This document shows, one piece after another, positions 11,341 through 21,800 of a stretch of DNA of 64,000 bases (positions are counted from its first letter, which is position 1; every line of letters begins with the position of its first letter). The notes below the pieces were generated by a model. That model was not told the DNA's origin and did not search any database. It saw only the letters and a program-made list of their open reading frames with translations. A program made the translations under genes and the position numbers. Origin of the DNA: Tholera decimalis (taxonomy: Eukaryota > Arthropoda > Insecta > Lepidoptera > Noctuidae); assembly GCA_943138885.2 (NCBI GenBank), contig OW964564.2, positions 24,951,124-25,015,123 on the forward strand, read 5' to 3'.

Positions 11341-11839
11341 AAAACACTGACTGGGTCACTTTATACATTTAATCTAAGGTAAATAACCCATCTAAAACTA
11401 GTTTATACACAATTAAAGGATATTCATTAAAAATCTAACTAAGAGATTGTTTTTTGAGACCGAAAATACTCTAATACCTATATATCTCTACCGAACCTAC
11501 CCTATCTGGGTAAAACAGTTTTTCCATAGGTACCTAGATAGGTTCTTTATTTTACGACACTAAGTTCTTTTGAATACAGAATAAGATTTTTTGCGGGCAC
11601 TTATGATATTGTAAATAAGTGAGCTCTCTTTTTTATTAGTGTTTTTGGATACGAAACTGAAAATAAGCGAACATCTTTAAATAGAAAAAATAAACTATGA
11701 CTGAAGGCTACTTTTTTATGAGAATTCAGAATAAAATAACTTCTAAGAAAAATGTTCAAGGAGATAACTAATTAGATATCCGGAGGAAATAACTAATAAG
11801 GAAATAAAGTAGCAATTTCAAGAAATCAAGCGGATTTTT
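11341..11839. other. AT-rich interval, no gene seen
   Basis: No open frame with recognisable motifs and no clear repeat. It lies between two LINE remnants. Confidence 0.5.
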
Positions 11840-12177
11840 GCGGAGTGTGCGTAGGAGATCCATGACTTGATTCCTCCATCTCCCTTCCACTACCGGTCTA
11901 CCAGACGCATGGCTGGGTACCACCCACACTTGGTTGATACAAGTACACCGTCTTGTCGTACCAAGCGCTTCTCCTCCACATTTATTGTGCGCACAGCCAA
12001 GCTGTGGAATTCTCTGCCTGTTTCTATGTTCCCTGTTACTTATGACCTTTCAGCCTTTAAAGCAAGAGTAAATAGGCATCTTCTGGGCTCGCTCGTCTTA
12101 TCGTAGACCTCATCTATCGCTTACCATTAGGCGAGATCGAGGTCAAGAGTGGGTTCATCAGTAATCAAAAAAATAAA
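11840..12177 (+). pseudogene. 3' terminal fragment of a LINE
   Basis: A short frame (11867-12106) encodes the extreme C-terminus of the same LINE family as 3884-5225: IPPSPFHYRSTRRMAGYHPH, RTKRFSSTFIVRTAKLWNSLP, and a tail. The noncoding end 'cttaccattaggcgagat' parallels 'cttaccatcaggtgagat' at 5154, and an A-rich tail follows (12165-12185). All catalytic domains are missing. Confidence 0.8.
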
Positions 12178-12763
12178 AAATATATAACAAGAAATAGTTT
12201 ACTGTGTAACTTCCATTTCGATTCTTACGTTTTAAGACAAATGATTTTATTCGGACACGAAAAAACAGGGCTTGATTAAAAAACGATTCAAAGTAAAGTG
12301 ACACATGCTAAACATCGTCTACCACCCAAAATATGTGCGGAATTTAATCCCAATTTCAGAATGGTATTTTTAATTTCACAGTTCCACTAGCAATACTCCG
12401 GGTCACAGTTAGAAAGTTTACCTATGTATAATTCCTATTAGTCTGCCTACCTTTTTTACAAACAATGCTCGCGTCGACGTCGACTTGGAATCTAAACGGA
12501 TGCAACTGAGCTTCGGAATTTTTCATAGAACGACTGCGTACCTGTGTGTAACGCCATACTACTTGATGAAAATGATGTCAAAATATAGCGTTTGACCACT
12601 GTCACTAAATAAACTAAATGTCTACAAATGGCAGCCTAATTCATGCAAGAGATTTTATATGTAATGGACGATCAGTATGTTCACCCATCCAAAAACTGGC
12701 CTGGCAAAAGCCGATCATGCGACTGACATTACCTAGCCACAAGTTTCAGTATTTCTAACTAAT
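12178..12763. other. Interval upstream of the gypsy composite, no gene seen
   Basis: No convincing open frame or repeat was found. The last five bases before the LTR (12764-12768, aatac) are one copy of the putative gypsy target duplication. Confidence 0.5.
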
Positions 12764-12768
12764 AATAC

Positions 12769-12838
12769 TGTTGTGAGTCGGAGGAATAGAAGACATCAGT
12801 TGGTATAAAAGGAAGCGCCGACCGCAGCGCACCCCTTT
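12769..12838 (+). repeat. Gypsy 5' LTR, promoter-proximal part
   Basis: It begins tgttgtgagtcgg, identical to the start of the 3' LTR at 24084. It contains a TATA box and ends in the LINE target duplication agcgcaccccttt (12826-12838). The remainder of this LTR is at 18577-18762. Confidence 0.9.
12804..12810 (+). promoter_or_regulatory. TATA box of the gypsy 5' LTR
   Basis: The sequence tataaaa (context ttggtataaaaggaagc) lies 28 bases before the end of the LTR segment. Transcription would be expected roughly 25-32 bases downstream of the TATA box, at the point where LINE A begins. The same box in the 3' LTR is at 24119-24125. Confidence 0.75.
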
Positions 12839-13501
12839 CATTCCGCTTCCGACGCTCGCCCGCGACGGTCGTACCGCTCCGCGCTCTCGATCGTTCCGTG
12901 CCTGAGTCATCGCTACGCTTCGTCACGCTCGCCGTGACGTCACTCGTAGTCGCCGACTACGACGCCTGGTCCGGATCCGCCTTTTTCGAGGCGGTGAAGG
13001 ATATCCTGTTTCTATAACAGAGTATCGTCAAAAACAATTTGGTTTGGCCCCTTCAGGGTAAAACCACAGTTTCGTGGTCCTTGGTTGGAAACCTCACGGT
13101 GTCAACAATACCAAGGGGGTGCTGACCCGACGCACCCGCTGATCCCCTTCAGGGTGAAGCAGTAAATTGGAGTCGAGTGCTAGGTTTTGGCCTTGGGGGA
13201 TCTCCTAGTCAAACCTAGTTACTGAGTTTCCTTTTCAGCTACACACCTAGTGTCGGTTGGGTGTGTCTACCCCTTCGCACTAGACCCAATAGGGCCCGGT
13301 TCGCACAATAAGACTGGCGACCGGTTACAAGCTTAGGGCTCACCATTAGGTACTCACCTCCCAGTCTCTACCCGACTGGGAGGGTTACACATCCCCGGAC
13401 CCATCCATCCGGGGAGTTAGGCCAGTTAGGCTTTAAATAGGCCCCCCGCGGGAGAGAAATCTCCAAAATTTCCCCATTCAATTTTGATCCAATTGCCAAT
13501 C
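12839..13501 (+). other. LINE A 5' UTR, highly structured leader
   Basis: The leader has many inverted pairs: cgtagtcg/cgactacg (about 12945), ccttggt/accaagg (13079-13113), ctaggttt/aaacctag (13180-13220), cctcccagt/actgggagg (13357-13365 and 13375-13383) and tccccgga/tccgggga (13392-13399 and 13408-13415). The element 'ccccttcagggt' occurs twice. From about 12848 to 13316 it is nearly identical to LINE B. The last two hairpins differ in sequence from LINE B but keep their pairing. Likely roles are translation, RNA stability or selective reverse transcription; none is shown. Confidence 0.7.
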
Positions 13502-15354
13502 ATGGCGAACTCCAATATTTTGGAGATTCTGTTAGAAATCCTTAGGGAAAACCCTACTATTTCCGCCAAATATGGCGGAAAAATCCAGCGTGAAATCGCT
13601 AATTGTCCCCCGGCTACCGAAGCCAACGTCGCTGATTTTAGTGACGCGCTTGACAGCCCATTATCTCCCCCGCTTGCCGATCAAGGCATCCCGGTAGGTC
13701 AGTTCACGGAAGTATTTTTAACTCCGATCCCATTGTTCATCAAACAACGAACGACTTCCAGGTAGATAGCCCTTTATTGCTCCCGCCCGCCGACAAAGTC
13801 GTGCCGATCGCCCGATTCCCGAAATCACCCATTGTTTCCGGCCCACCTGCTAATCCCATTGTTCCTAAAACAATGGACGCCGCGCAGATGTGCGCTGCAC
13901 CTGAATTCCGTGAAATGGACACCACCGAACCTGTGTCCAATAACAACTCTGACAATGATTTGTCATCATGCCCCTCGTCCTCGGAAGACGACTTTCCAGT
14001 CGTCACCGGTGGCAAGAGGAAGAAAGGGAAAACCTCCCAGGCCAGCAAGGCCAAAAAGACCACCGCGTCGCCCCCGTCCCCAACTCAAACGCCCGTTCGA
14101 CCCGCTAGCCCCGCCCCAACTACCTCTGCTCGAGCGCAGAATAGTCGTCCCGCCAGCCCGATAGCCCAAACTTCCTCAGCCCAAAGGAAGCAACGCCCTC
14201 CGCCCCCCTTTTACATCCAGGACAAGGGTAAATGGACTGATGTGTCCAAGATGTGTGTTGATCGAAAGATCAACTACACAAACGCCCGTGCCTGCCAAAA
14301 TGGCATTAAAGTCACCGTCCCTACGTCGAACGACTATAGGGAACTATATCGCGCCCTCCGTGAAAGGAATATTTCCTTTCACACTTTCTCCTTCCCCGAG
14401 GACACGCCCACTCGTGTTATTATTAAACGTGTCCCTAAAGAAATCCTAGTACAGGATATTAAAGACGACCTTGCCGATCAAGGTATACCAGTGATCGCCG
14501 TCCATCGCTTACATAAAGCGAGAGGCGGTGAATTGTACGACATGGTTCTTGTCATTTGTGAACCAACCGAAGGTCATCACCCAATATTTAAGATTAAGTC
14601 TATTTGCTCCCTATCCGGTATCTCAATAGAAAAGCCCTACAAAACCGCAACAGTGGGACAATGCCACCGTTGCCAACTGTATGGCCATGCGCAGAGCAAC
14701 TGCTATGCGACTCCCAGATGCGTCAAGTGTCTGGGCGAGCATAGCACTGCGGACTGCCCACGGCCTAAAGACCGAACCCTCTGTTCGGAACCACCCAGCT
14801 GCGTTCTCTGCGGCCAGACCGGTCACCCGGCAAACTACCGCGGCTGTCCCAAAGCCCCCAAACTCGCTCCTAAATTAGCGAAGCGCGCCAACGCCCGCCA
14901 ACAGAGAGAGGCACCTTCTCAAATTCCCCAACGTCTCGCTCCTCAGAGACCGTCCCCGTGGAACAGGCTAAACCACGAAAAAGCCTTTCCCTCCTTGGCC
15001 CCTGCCAAACCTTTGCAGGCACTGATGGATATACCCATCGCAGCGCAGATCCTGCCTATAGCCGTGGCTACAGAGCCCACAGCCAGTCACAAACCCGCGC
15101 CTCAAACCACTGCTGCTCCTGCAGTCAAACAACCGCCCAATCCCTCACCCGTCGCGCATGGCGAGGCTTGCGCCCAGACTATACTGCGCCATTATAGGTT
15201 ATTTATGACCCGCCAAGCCAGATCTCTCCGCGATGCCCTTCTGGCTGCCGAACAGCAGAATAACGGCAAAATTACGACGGCAATGTACAGCCAAATATTC
15301 AGCACACACAGTGATGTGGTGCTAGGTCTCGACCAGATGGATGCGATGGACTGA
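13502..15354 (+). pseudogene. LINE A ORF1 (Gag-like, three zinc knuckles), one frameshift
   Basis: ATG at 13502 opens MANSNILEILLEIL, which parallels the N-terminus of LINE B ORF1. That frame stops at 13765, while the rest of the protein is in another frame, open from 13654, so a single indel lies between 13654 and 13765. The main part has a Ser/Pro-rich spacer, a conserved domain starting near YIQDKGKWTDVSKMC (as in jockey Gag proteins), then CHRCQLYGHAQSNC, CVKCLGEHSTADC and CVLCGQTGHPANYRGC. Jockey ORF1 proteins bind element RNA and form particles. The short phrase LADQGIPV occurs twice (13672 and about 14470), which may bear on how the frameshift arose. A sequencing error could also explain it. 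Confidence 0.85.
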
Positions 15355-18300
15355 TCCAATGGATTCCCAACGCACAAACCACACTAGGCCTCGATCCCTC
15401 AAATTAGGTTTTTTCAACGCCAATGGAATTTTCAACCAACGCGCCGAAATAACTAAATTCCTCCGCGACCACCAATTAGACGTCCTCCTTATACAGGAGA
15501 CCCTTTTGAAACCCCACCGCGCTGATCCCAAAATTGCGAATTACCGTCTAGTTCGCAATGACAGAACACGTTGCCACGGCGGCGGTACCCTTATTTATTA
15601 TAGAAAGGAGTTATACTGCATCCCTCTGACCCCACCCGCGCCTCTCTCTCACCTAGAGTACTCTGCCTGTCGACTAGGCATGACTGGTCATCCTCCGATA
15701 ACCATCATCTCTGCCTACCACCCCCCACCATCGGTCGCGTCTCTTGCTTCAGACGATCCTATCGCGCTCACCAGCGATCTCACGACTCTCTTCGGCCTGA
15801 GTGACTCCGTCTTACTAGCGGGCGATCTCAACGCCAAACACCCCGCTTGGAACAGCAACACGACAAATGCCAGAGGCAGAATCGTGTATAACCTAGGCGC
15901 GACCCTAAACTACGACGTCATCGCTCCGATGACTCCCACCCACTACCCACACGACCCCAACCATAACCCCGATGTCCTCGATGTGGCGCTCCTAAAGAAT
16001 GTAAACCTCCGTTTACACTCCATAGAAGCGCTTCACGAGCTCAACTCGGATCACCGTCCCGTTATCCTACACCTAGGTTCCCGCTCGGGTAACCATGATC
16101 CTACCCAACCTCCTCCGACCCAATTGATCACCGACTGGAGGAAAGTAAGTGAAAAACTGAAATCCACCACGTCGCCTCAATTGGAAACCATTCCTGACCA
16201 CATAGTCTCAGTCGCTGACACGACGGCGGCGATCGACTCGCTTACAAATCACGTACAATCCGTCCTGAACGATTGTTCAAGGGAAGTTCCTGTAGTGGAA
16301 GACCACCGCTGGAAACTCCCGGACGATGTACGGAATCTGATAACCGAGAAGAACGCAGCCATCCGTGCGTACAGCGCTTTTCCCTGCGCCGCAAACAAAG
16401 CTCACATGCGCAACTTACAGCGTGCTGTAAGGAAACGCATTACCGAGCAGCGTAATGCGAGCTGGGACAAGATGCTGAGCGAACTTGAGCCCACCCATCT
16501 TGCCTTCTGGCAGCTTCAGAGGAAGTTACGATCCACTGAAGAGGCCACAATGCCTCCTCTCATTCGTCCCGATAAGAGTGTCGCCTTCGATAACTCTGAA
16601 AAAGCAGAATGCCTAGCCGACAGCCTAGAGTCCCAGTGTTCTCCCAGCTCTCAACCAGTAGACCAAGCCCACCTCGATATGGTGAACGCCGAAGTCGAAC
16701 GTAGAACTTCCCTTCCGCCCGTCGAAGATCCCGATAATCCACTGGCCCCCATCACTCCTGATGAGGTCCAGGATATCATTAAAAGTCTCCAACCGCGAAA
16801 AGCCCCTGGCTCCGACGGCATCACCAATAGGGTTTTCAAACTTTTCCCCGCCCAGCTTATAGTGCTAATGACTGCCATCTTCAATGGTGCATTGAGCAAT
16901 AATATGTTCCCCGCAACCTGGAAACAGGCCACCGTCATAGGTATTCCCAAACCAGGCAAGCCCAAGTCTGACCCGTCTAGCTACCGTCCCATTAGCTTAC
17001 TCAACGTCCTTGGTAAAATCTATGAAAGGCTTATATATAAGCGGCTCAAAGATTTTGCCGAAGCAAAGAGTCTTATACCCAATGAGCAGTTTGGATTTAG
17101 AACCGAACACTCATGTATCCAACAAGTCCACCGCATCATAGAACACGTCAGCGCCGGCTTCCAACGGGGCGCAATAACGGGAGCCTTATTCTTCGACATA
17201 GCGAAAGCGTTCGACAAATTCTGGCACAATGGCTTAATCTATAAGCTATACCAACTCGGCGTGCCTGACCGTCTCGTGCTCATCCTACGGGACTTTTTAT
17301 CGAATCGCACTTTTCGTTACCGAATTGAGGGGGAGCTTTCCTCCACCCATCCCATTCGCGCAGGAGTTCCTCAAGGCTCCGTACTATCCCCCCTCGTTTT
17401 CACGCTATTCACTAGCGATATCCCCAAGCATAAAAATACTCAGCTAGCCCTATTTGCCGACGATACGGCTATCTATTATACCGGTCTTAAACCCGATGCC
17501 ATCGCTCGCACTCTCCAAACTTCCGCAAACACTCTGGCCAAGTGGTTCCGGAAATGGAGAATCGAAGTCAATCCAGACAAAAGCCAGGCAGTCCTCTTTT
17601 CTAAGCCGCGGATAAACCCACCCTCCCCCCGTCCGATTACCATGTACGGCAAGCCGATCCCCTGGGAAAAGCAAGCCAAATACTTAGGCGTGGTCCTCGA
17701 TAAACACCTTTCCTTCGCTGAGCACATAAAGCAGGCACGTTCGCGCGCCGCTTTCGCTCTAGGTAGGCTCCACTTCATTCTTAGCTCCCGCAGCAAGTTA
17801 TCACTCAGGTGCAAGCTGCGTATTTTCACCGCGGTCATCCGTCCCATCATGACCTACGCCTGCGTTGTTTTCGCACACGCAAAGCCCTACCTCCTCCACA
17901 AGATGCAGACCCTTCAAAACCGATTCCTCCGTAGAGTCACGGGAGCCCCCTTTTATGTTCGAAATGAGCTTCTTCACGTAGACCTCAAGATGCCCACCAT
18001 CCAGCAGTTCATGAAACGTGTCTCTAAGCGTTTCTTTGATACTGCAATCCAATATAGGAATCCCCTTATCGTATCGGCCGCCCAATACGAACCCTCGCGT
18101 ATCTCTAAGATTCGCCGACCAAGGCACACCCTTGTCACTCCCGATGACGCAATCACCCTGCTCCAAGAGAGCCGTAGGGAAACAAGTACAGTGGCACACA
18201 AAAACAAAAACCGACCGTCCTTCCGTCCTCGCCGCCGAGGCCCGCCGCGACGTCCCCGTAATAGTCCGCCCCGACCCTTGCCAGAGCCAGCCCGCGACGC

Positions 18301-18388
18301 TGAGCCAGTAGCTTTAAATTCCCTTATTAATAATAAAAATGATATGATCCAGCCTGTCCCTAGCTGCCCTCCCACTGCGACGCCCTAA
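15341..18388 (+). CDS. LINE A ORF2: endonuclease-reverse transcriptase (1015 aa)
   Basis: The ATG at 15341 overlaps the ORF1 end by 14 bases. Endonuclease motifs: FNANGI, LLIQETLLKP, VRNDRTRCHGGGTLIYY, LAGDLNAKHPAW and LNSDHRPVIL. RT motifs: KAPGSDGITNRVFK, YRPISLLNVLGKIYERLI, EQFGFRTEHSC, FFDIAKAFDKFWHNGLI, GVPQGSVLSPLVFTLF and catalytic FADDTAIYY at about residue 705. The tail includes RPIMTYACVVFAH and LQNRFLRRVTGAPFYVRN, typical of the Jockey clade, and ends in an Arg/Pro-rich stretch. The frame is complete and uninterrupted. Downstream is a short 3' UTR and poly(A). Re-initiation after ORF1 is the likely translation mode. Confidence 0.94.
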   Translation: MRWTDPMDSQRTNHTRPRSLKLGFFNANGIFNQRAEITKFLRDHQLDVLLIQETLLKPHRADPKIANYRLVRNDRTRCHGGGTLIYYRKELYCIPLTPPAPLSHLEYSACRLGMTGHPPITIISAYHPPPSVASLASDDPIALTSDLTTLFGLSDSVLLAGDLNAKHPAWNSNTTNARGRIVYNLGATLNYDVIAPMTPTHYPHDPNHNPDVLDVALLKNVNLRLHSIEALHELNSDHRPVILHLGSRSGNHDPTQPPPTQLITDWRKVSEKLKSTTSPQLETIPDHIVSVADTTAAIDSLTNHVQSVLNDCSREVPVVEDHRWKLPDDVRNLITEKNAAIRAYSAFPCAANKAHMRNLQRAVRKRITEQRNASWDKMLSELEPTHLAFWQLQRKLRSTEEATMPPLIRPDKSVAFDNSEKAECLADSLESQCSPSSQPVDQAHLDMVNAEVERRTSLPPVEDPDNPLAPITPDEVQDIIKSLQPRKAPGSDGITNRVFKLFPAQLIVLMTAIFNGALSNNMFPATWKQATVIGIPKPGKPKSDPSSYRPISLLNVLGKIYERLIYKRLKDFAEAKSLIPNEQFGFRTEHSCIQQVHRIIEHVSAGFQRGAITGALFFDIAKAFDKFWHNGLIYKLYQLGVPDRLVLILRDFLSNRTFRYRIEGELSSTHPIRAGVPQGSVLSPLVFTLFTSDIPKHKNTQLALFADDTAIYYTGLKPDAIARTLQTSANTLAKWFRKWRIEVNPDKSQAVLFSKPRINPPSPRPITMYGKPIPWEKQAKYLGVVLDKHLSFAEHIKQARSRAAFALGRLHFILSSRSKLSLRCKLRIFTAVIRPIMTYACVVFAHAKPYLLHKMQTLQNRFLRRVTGAPFYVRNELLHVDLKMPTIQQFMKRVSKRFFDTAIQYRNPLIVSAAQYEPSRISKIRRPRHTLVTPDDAITLLQESRRETSTVAHKNKNRPSFRPRRRGPPRRPRNSPPRPLPEPARDAEPVALNSLINNKNDMIQPVPSCPPTATP

Positions 18389-18576
18389 GCCGAGGTCCGT
18401 ACCCCACAGGGGGTGCCCTTAGCGTGTAGTCGCCTAGTTTGTAAGTTTTCTAATAAGCCCTGGCTGGAGGTTTTAATTAATTAATTAATTAAGGCAACCA
18501 CAGGCAAGCCCGGTTAAGCAGCCGACAACCTCAGAGGTTGACCTGCGAGATGCCACACACAAAAAAAAAAAAAAAA

Positions 18577-18762
18577 AGCGCACCCCTTTTCGCTCGAGGA
18601 CCACCGGCCAAGCAACACGTCTGTGCGACCGACATTTTTACTTTTTAATTTTATTATCGTGTAGAAGTGTACTTTTGTTTTGTTTGTTTTGTTTAATTAA
18701 ATTTTTATTGTAGCTGTAACGTTTTTGTTTTTAAAAAAATAATTAGACGTTTAGTTTCCAAG
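18577..18762 (+). repeat. Gypsy 5' LTR, distal part
   Basis: It starts with the second copy of the LINE A target duplication and continues tcgctcgaggacc ... ttagtttccaag, the same as 29837-30022. It has an attaaa-type polyadenylation signal candidate in 'taattaaatttttattg'. The LTR/internal boundary is set at 18762 because the 3' LTR is followed directly by the aatac duplication. A canonical CA end would put the boundary two bases earlier. Confidence 0.8.
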
Positions 18763-18765
18763 ATC

Positions 18766-18792
18766 AGAAGTGGGATTCAATCCAATTTCTGT
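18766..18792. repeat. Hairpin next to the LTR, possible primer-binding or leader signal
   Basis: The sequence reads cagaagtgggattcaatcc followed by aatttctg. It has an outer pair cagaa/ttctg and an inner pair ggatt/aatcc around one base. It sits where a gypsy primer-binding site is expected. A TGG at 18770 could start such a site but no tRNA was matched. Confidence 0.4.
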
Positions 18793-18826
18793 TTCTGTTA
18801 TTTAAATTAGTTCTGTGTGTGTAAAA

Positions 18827-21800
18827 ATGTCGGATCGCTCTCGAAGTCGTCGCCACAGCTGTGAGGTAGGTCGGCGACACAGCAGACGACGGGATCATAC
18901 GCAGACCCCAGAACGAGACCTACCACGTGAACTAAAGGTAATGCGAACACGTTTGGAGGAAATGGAGAAGCAGGCATCATCGGCACAGCCGAGGCGCTCC
19001 CGCGAAAAGAGGGTATCTCCACAAAAATCATCGCGTTCGGAGAGCGGCGCGTCGCCGCCGCCAGCCCGGCGCCAGACGACCCCGACATCGCGGCGCCATG
19101 CCGAGCGTGTTGTCGAGTCCCCGTTGCTGAGGCGATCGGCGCACACGCCGTGTTCACGCACGCCACCGCTGGCGTCTGTGCCGTCCAGTGTGCTCCGTGA
19201 CGGTCCAACGGTAGAGTATTTGTCGGAACAAGCCGGCGCTGCTAGTGATGTCACCGCAACGGACCGCATAGTCGACGCCATCCGTTCCATCGGAAACCGG
19301 GTGAGATCTGACCAACATTTTTTTATTTCTAGTTTTGACCCTAGTCTCAATAATATTAGTGATTGGTGTGACGAAGTCGATCGGGCAAAACTTTTAAATA
19401 ATTGGAACGATTATGAGTGTCTGTCGCGAATAGGCAACTGTTTAAGAGGTGATGCTCATACATGGCTACGCGAATGGGTTTCGAGTGATCGTACCTGGAG
19501 TAATTTCAAACGGGAATTTACGCCGTTGTGTCCGAAAACGCCAGATATTGCAAATATTTTATTTGATGTAATGAATACAAATTCGGATAATTATTCCACC
19601 TATGCGGATTACGCCCGGCGTTCGTTACTTAGATTGAGCATAGTACGCGGACTCAGTGACGAGCTCATTTCTGCGATTGTCGTACGTGGTATCGTGGATC
19701 CTTATATTAGAGCATCGGCTACCAATGCTAAGTTGTCGCCTAATAACATTGTTGAATTTTTGTCTATTTATGTAAAGCCGTCTACGTCTAAGACACAAAG
19801 TTCACGTTCTACCCTTCAAAATAATTTTGCTAAAAGTAATCACGCGAATAATTTGACACGAAAACGTAGACTCGAGGAGGGCAAGTGTTTTTCGTGTGGA
19901 GCGACGGGTCATAGACAGGCTTCTTGCAACAAAAAACCTAAAGTCGATTCAAATGAATCAAATAATTCCGTCTCCAAACCAATGTTCGTGCCACCCAAAT
20001 CTGAACCTTGTTCCTTTTGCAAAAAGTCTGGTCACAAAGTAGATAATTGTTTTGCGAAACAGAAATCAGAGTCGCGCAACGAAAATAGCGTTAATTTTTG
20101 CCGAGAAAATATGACTACCCGCAATAATGATGTCGTAGTAGCCGTTATTCAGGGAATACCGGTAGATGTGTTAATCGATAGTGGATCGACCATATCACTT
20201 ATATCATCGTCGTTGCTGAAACATTTCAATTGTTCGCATAAACCAGCTTTTCGCGTATTACGGGGATTAGGAAGTCAAGAAATCGAAAGCACGTCATATG
20301 TCACCCTACCGATTGAATTCGATGGTTTAACACTTGAAGTAGACTTGTTTGTCGTGGCACCTGAATTTATGAATACACCAATTATTGTGGGAACCGACGT
20401 ACTCAATAGGGAGGGTGTTCGGTACATTCGCACGCGTAATTTTCAATCTCTCACTAGAAAGATCGACAGCGTGGAAGATGTAATGATTGTTCAGCACAAT
20501 GAGCCGATACCAATTAATACGCCTCTTGTAGGTGAACAATTAAAACGATTACTCAGTATGATAAATGAGTTTTCAGCAAATTTCATATCCGGTACCGCGA
20601 CTTCAACTGTGAATACAGGGTGTATGACGATTAGACTAAGCAACGATAATCCTGTCCATTATCGACCTTATCGAATGTCTCACGCGGAAACGCTTCGCAT
20701 ACGCGAAATAATTAAAGATTTAATCGACAAATGTATTATTCGCGAATCAGAATCCAACTACGCAAGTCCGGTTCTGTTGGTCAAGAAAAAAGACGGATCC
20801 GACAGGATGTGCGTAGATTTCCGCAAGCTAAATGAAATCACAGTTAAGGATCGTTTCCCATTACCGCGAATTGACGATTACATAGACCGACTGGGACGTA
20901 ACAGGTACTTCACTAGTCTCGATATGGCAACTGGCTTCCATCAAATACCCCTTCACGAGGAGTCCATTCCACTCACCGGGTTCGTAACGCCAGAGGGCCA
21001 TTTTGAATACCTGAAAATGCCTTATGGATTAGCGAACACTCCGGTGGTGTATCAAAGAATTATATCAAAAACACTCCGCAAATTTATTGATTCTGGTGAC
21101 GTACTTGCTTACATTGACGATATTTTGATTTTGAGTCAGACAATAGACCACGGTTTTGATCTTTTGTATCAGGTTCTTAAAGCTCTAACAGAATCAGGAT
21201 TTTCGATCAATTTAAAAAAATGTTCCTTTTTAACGACTGAAATCGAGTATCTAGGACGTAGAATTAGTCAAGGTCAGGTACGACCGAGCTTTAACAAAAT
21301 AAGGGCTTTAATTGATTCCCCTGAACCAAAAAACGTAAAACAGGTTCGCCAGTTCTTAGGCTTAGCCAGCTATTTTCGCAGATATATATCAGGTTTCGCT
21401 CAGAAGACAGCTTGCATTGCTGCTCTCACTAAGAAAGGTATAGCGTTTAATTGGGGAAAAGAACAGCAGGCTGCTCGTAAATTAATACTTGAGTGCCTCA
21501 CAAGAGAACCTGTACTAGCAATATATGACCCTTCCTTGCCGATAGAAGTTCATACGGACGCTAGTTCTATTGGTTATGGAGCTGTCTTGTTCCAAGTGCA
21601 TGATGGTAATCACAAGCGAGTGCTTGCCTACTTTAGCAGACTTACACAGGGCGCTGAGAGTAGGTACCACTCGTATGAGCTAGAAACCCTTGCCGTGGTT
21701 AAAGCTCTACAGCATTTTAGACCGTATCTTGTGGGTGTGCGCTTCACTGTCGTTACAGACTGTAATGCTTTGAAGCTCACACAGCGCAAGAGGGATTTAC

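Larger units (their letters stand above)
12839..18576 (+). mobile_element. Jockey-clade LINE A, full length, in the gypsy 5' LTR
   Basis: It has a structured 5' UTR (12839-13501), ORF1 (13502-15354, one frameshift), ORF2 (15341-18388), a 3' UTR with a (ttaa)n run at 18473-18492, and a poly(A) tail (from about 18561). It is flanked by a 13-bp duplication of LTR sequence, agcgcaccccttt (12826-12838 and 18577-18589; the first a may belong to the tail). It is full length by comparison with LINE B, which has the same 5' boundary. Confidence 0.92.
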
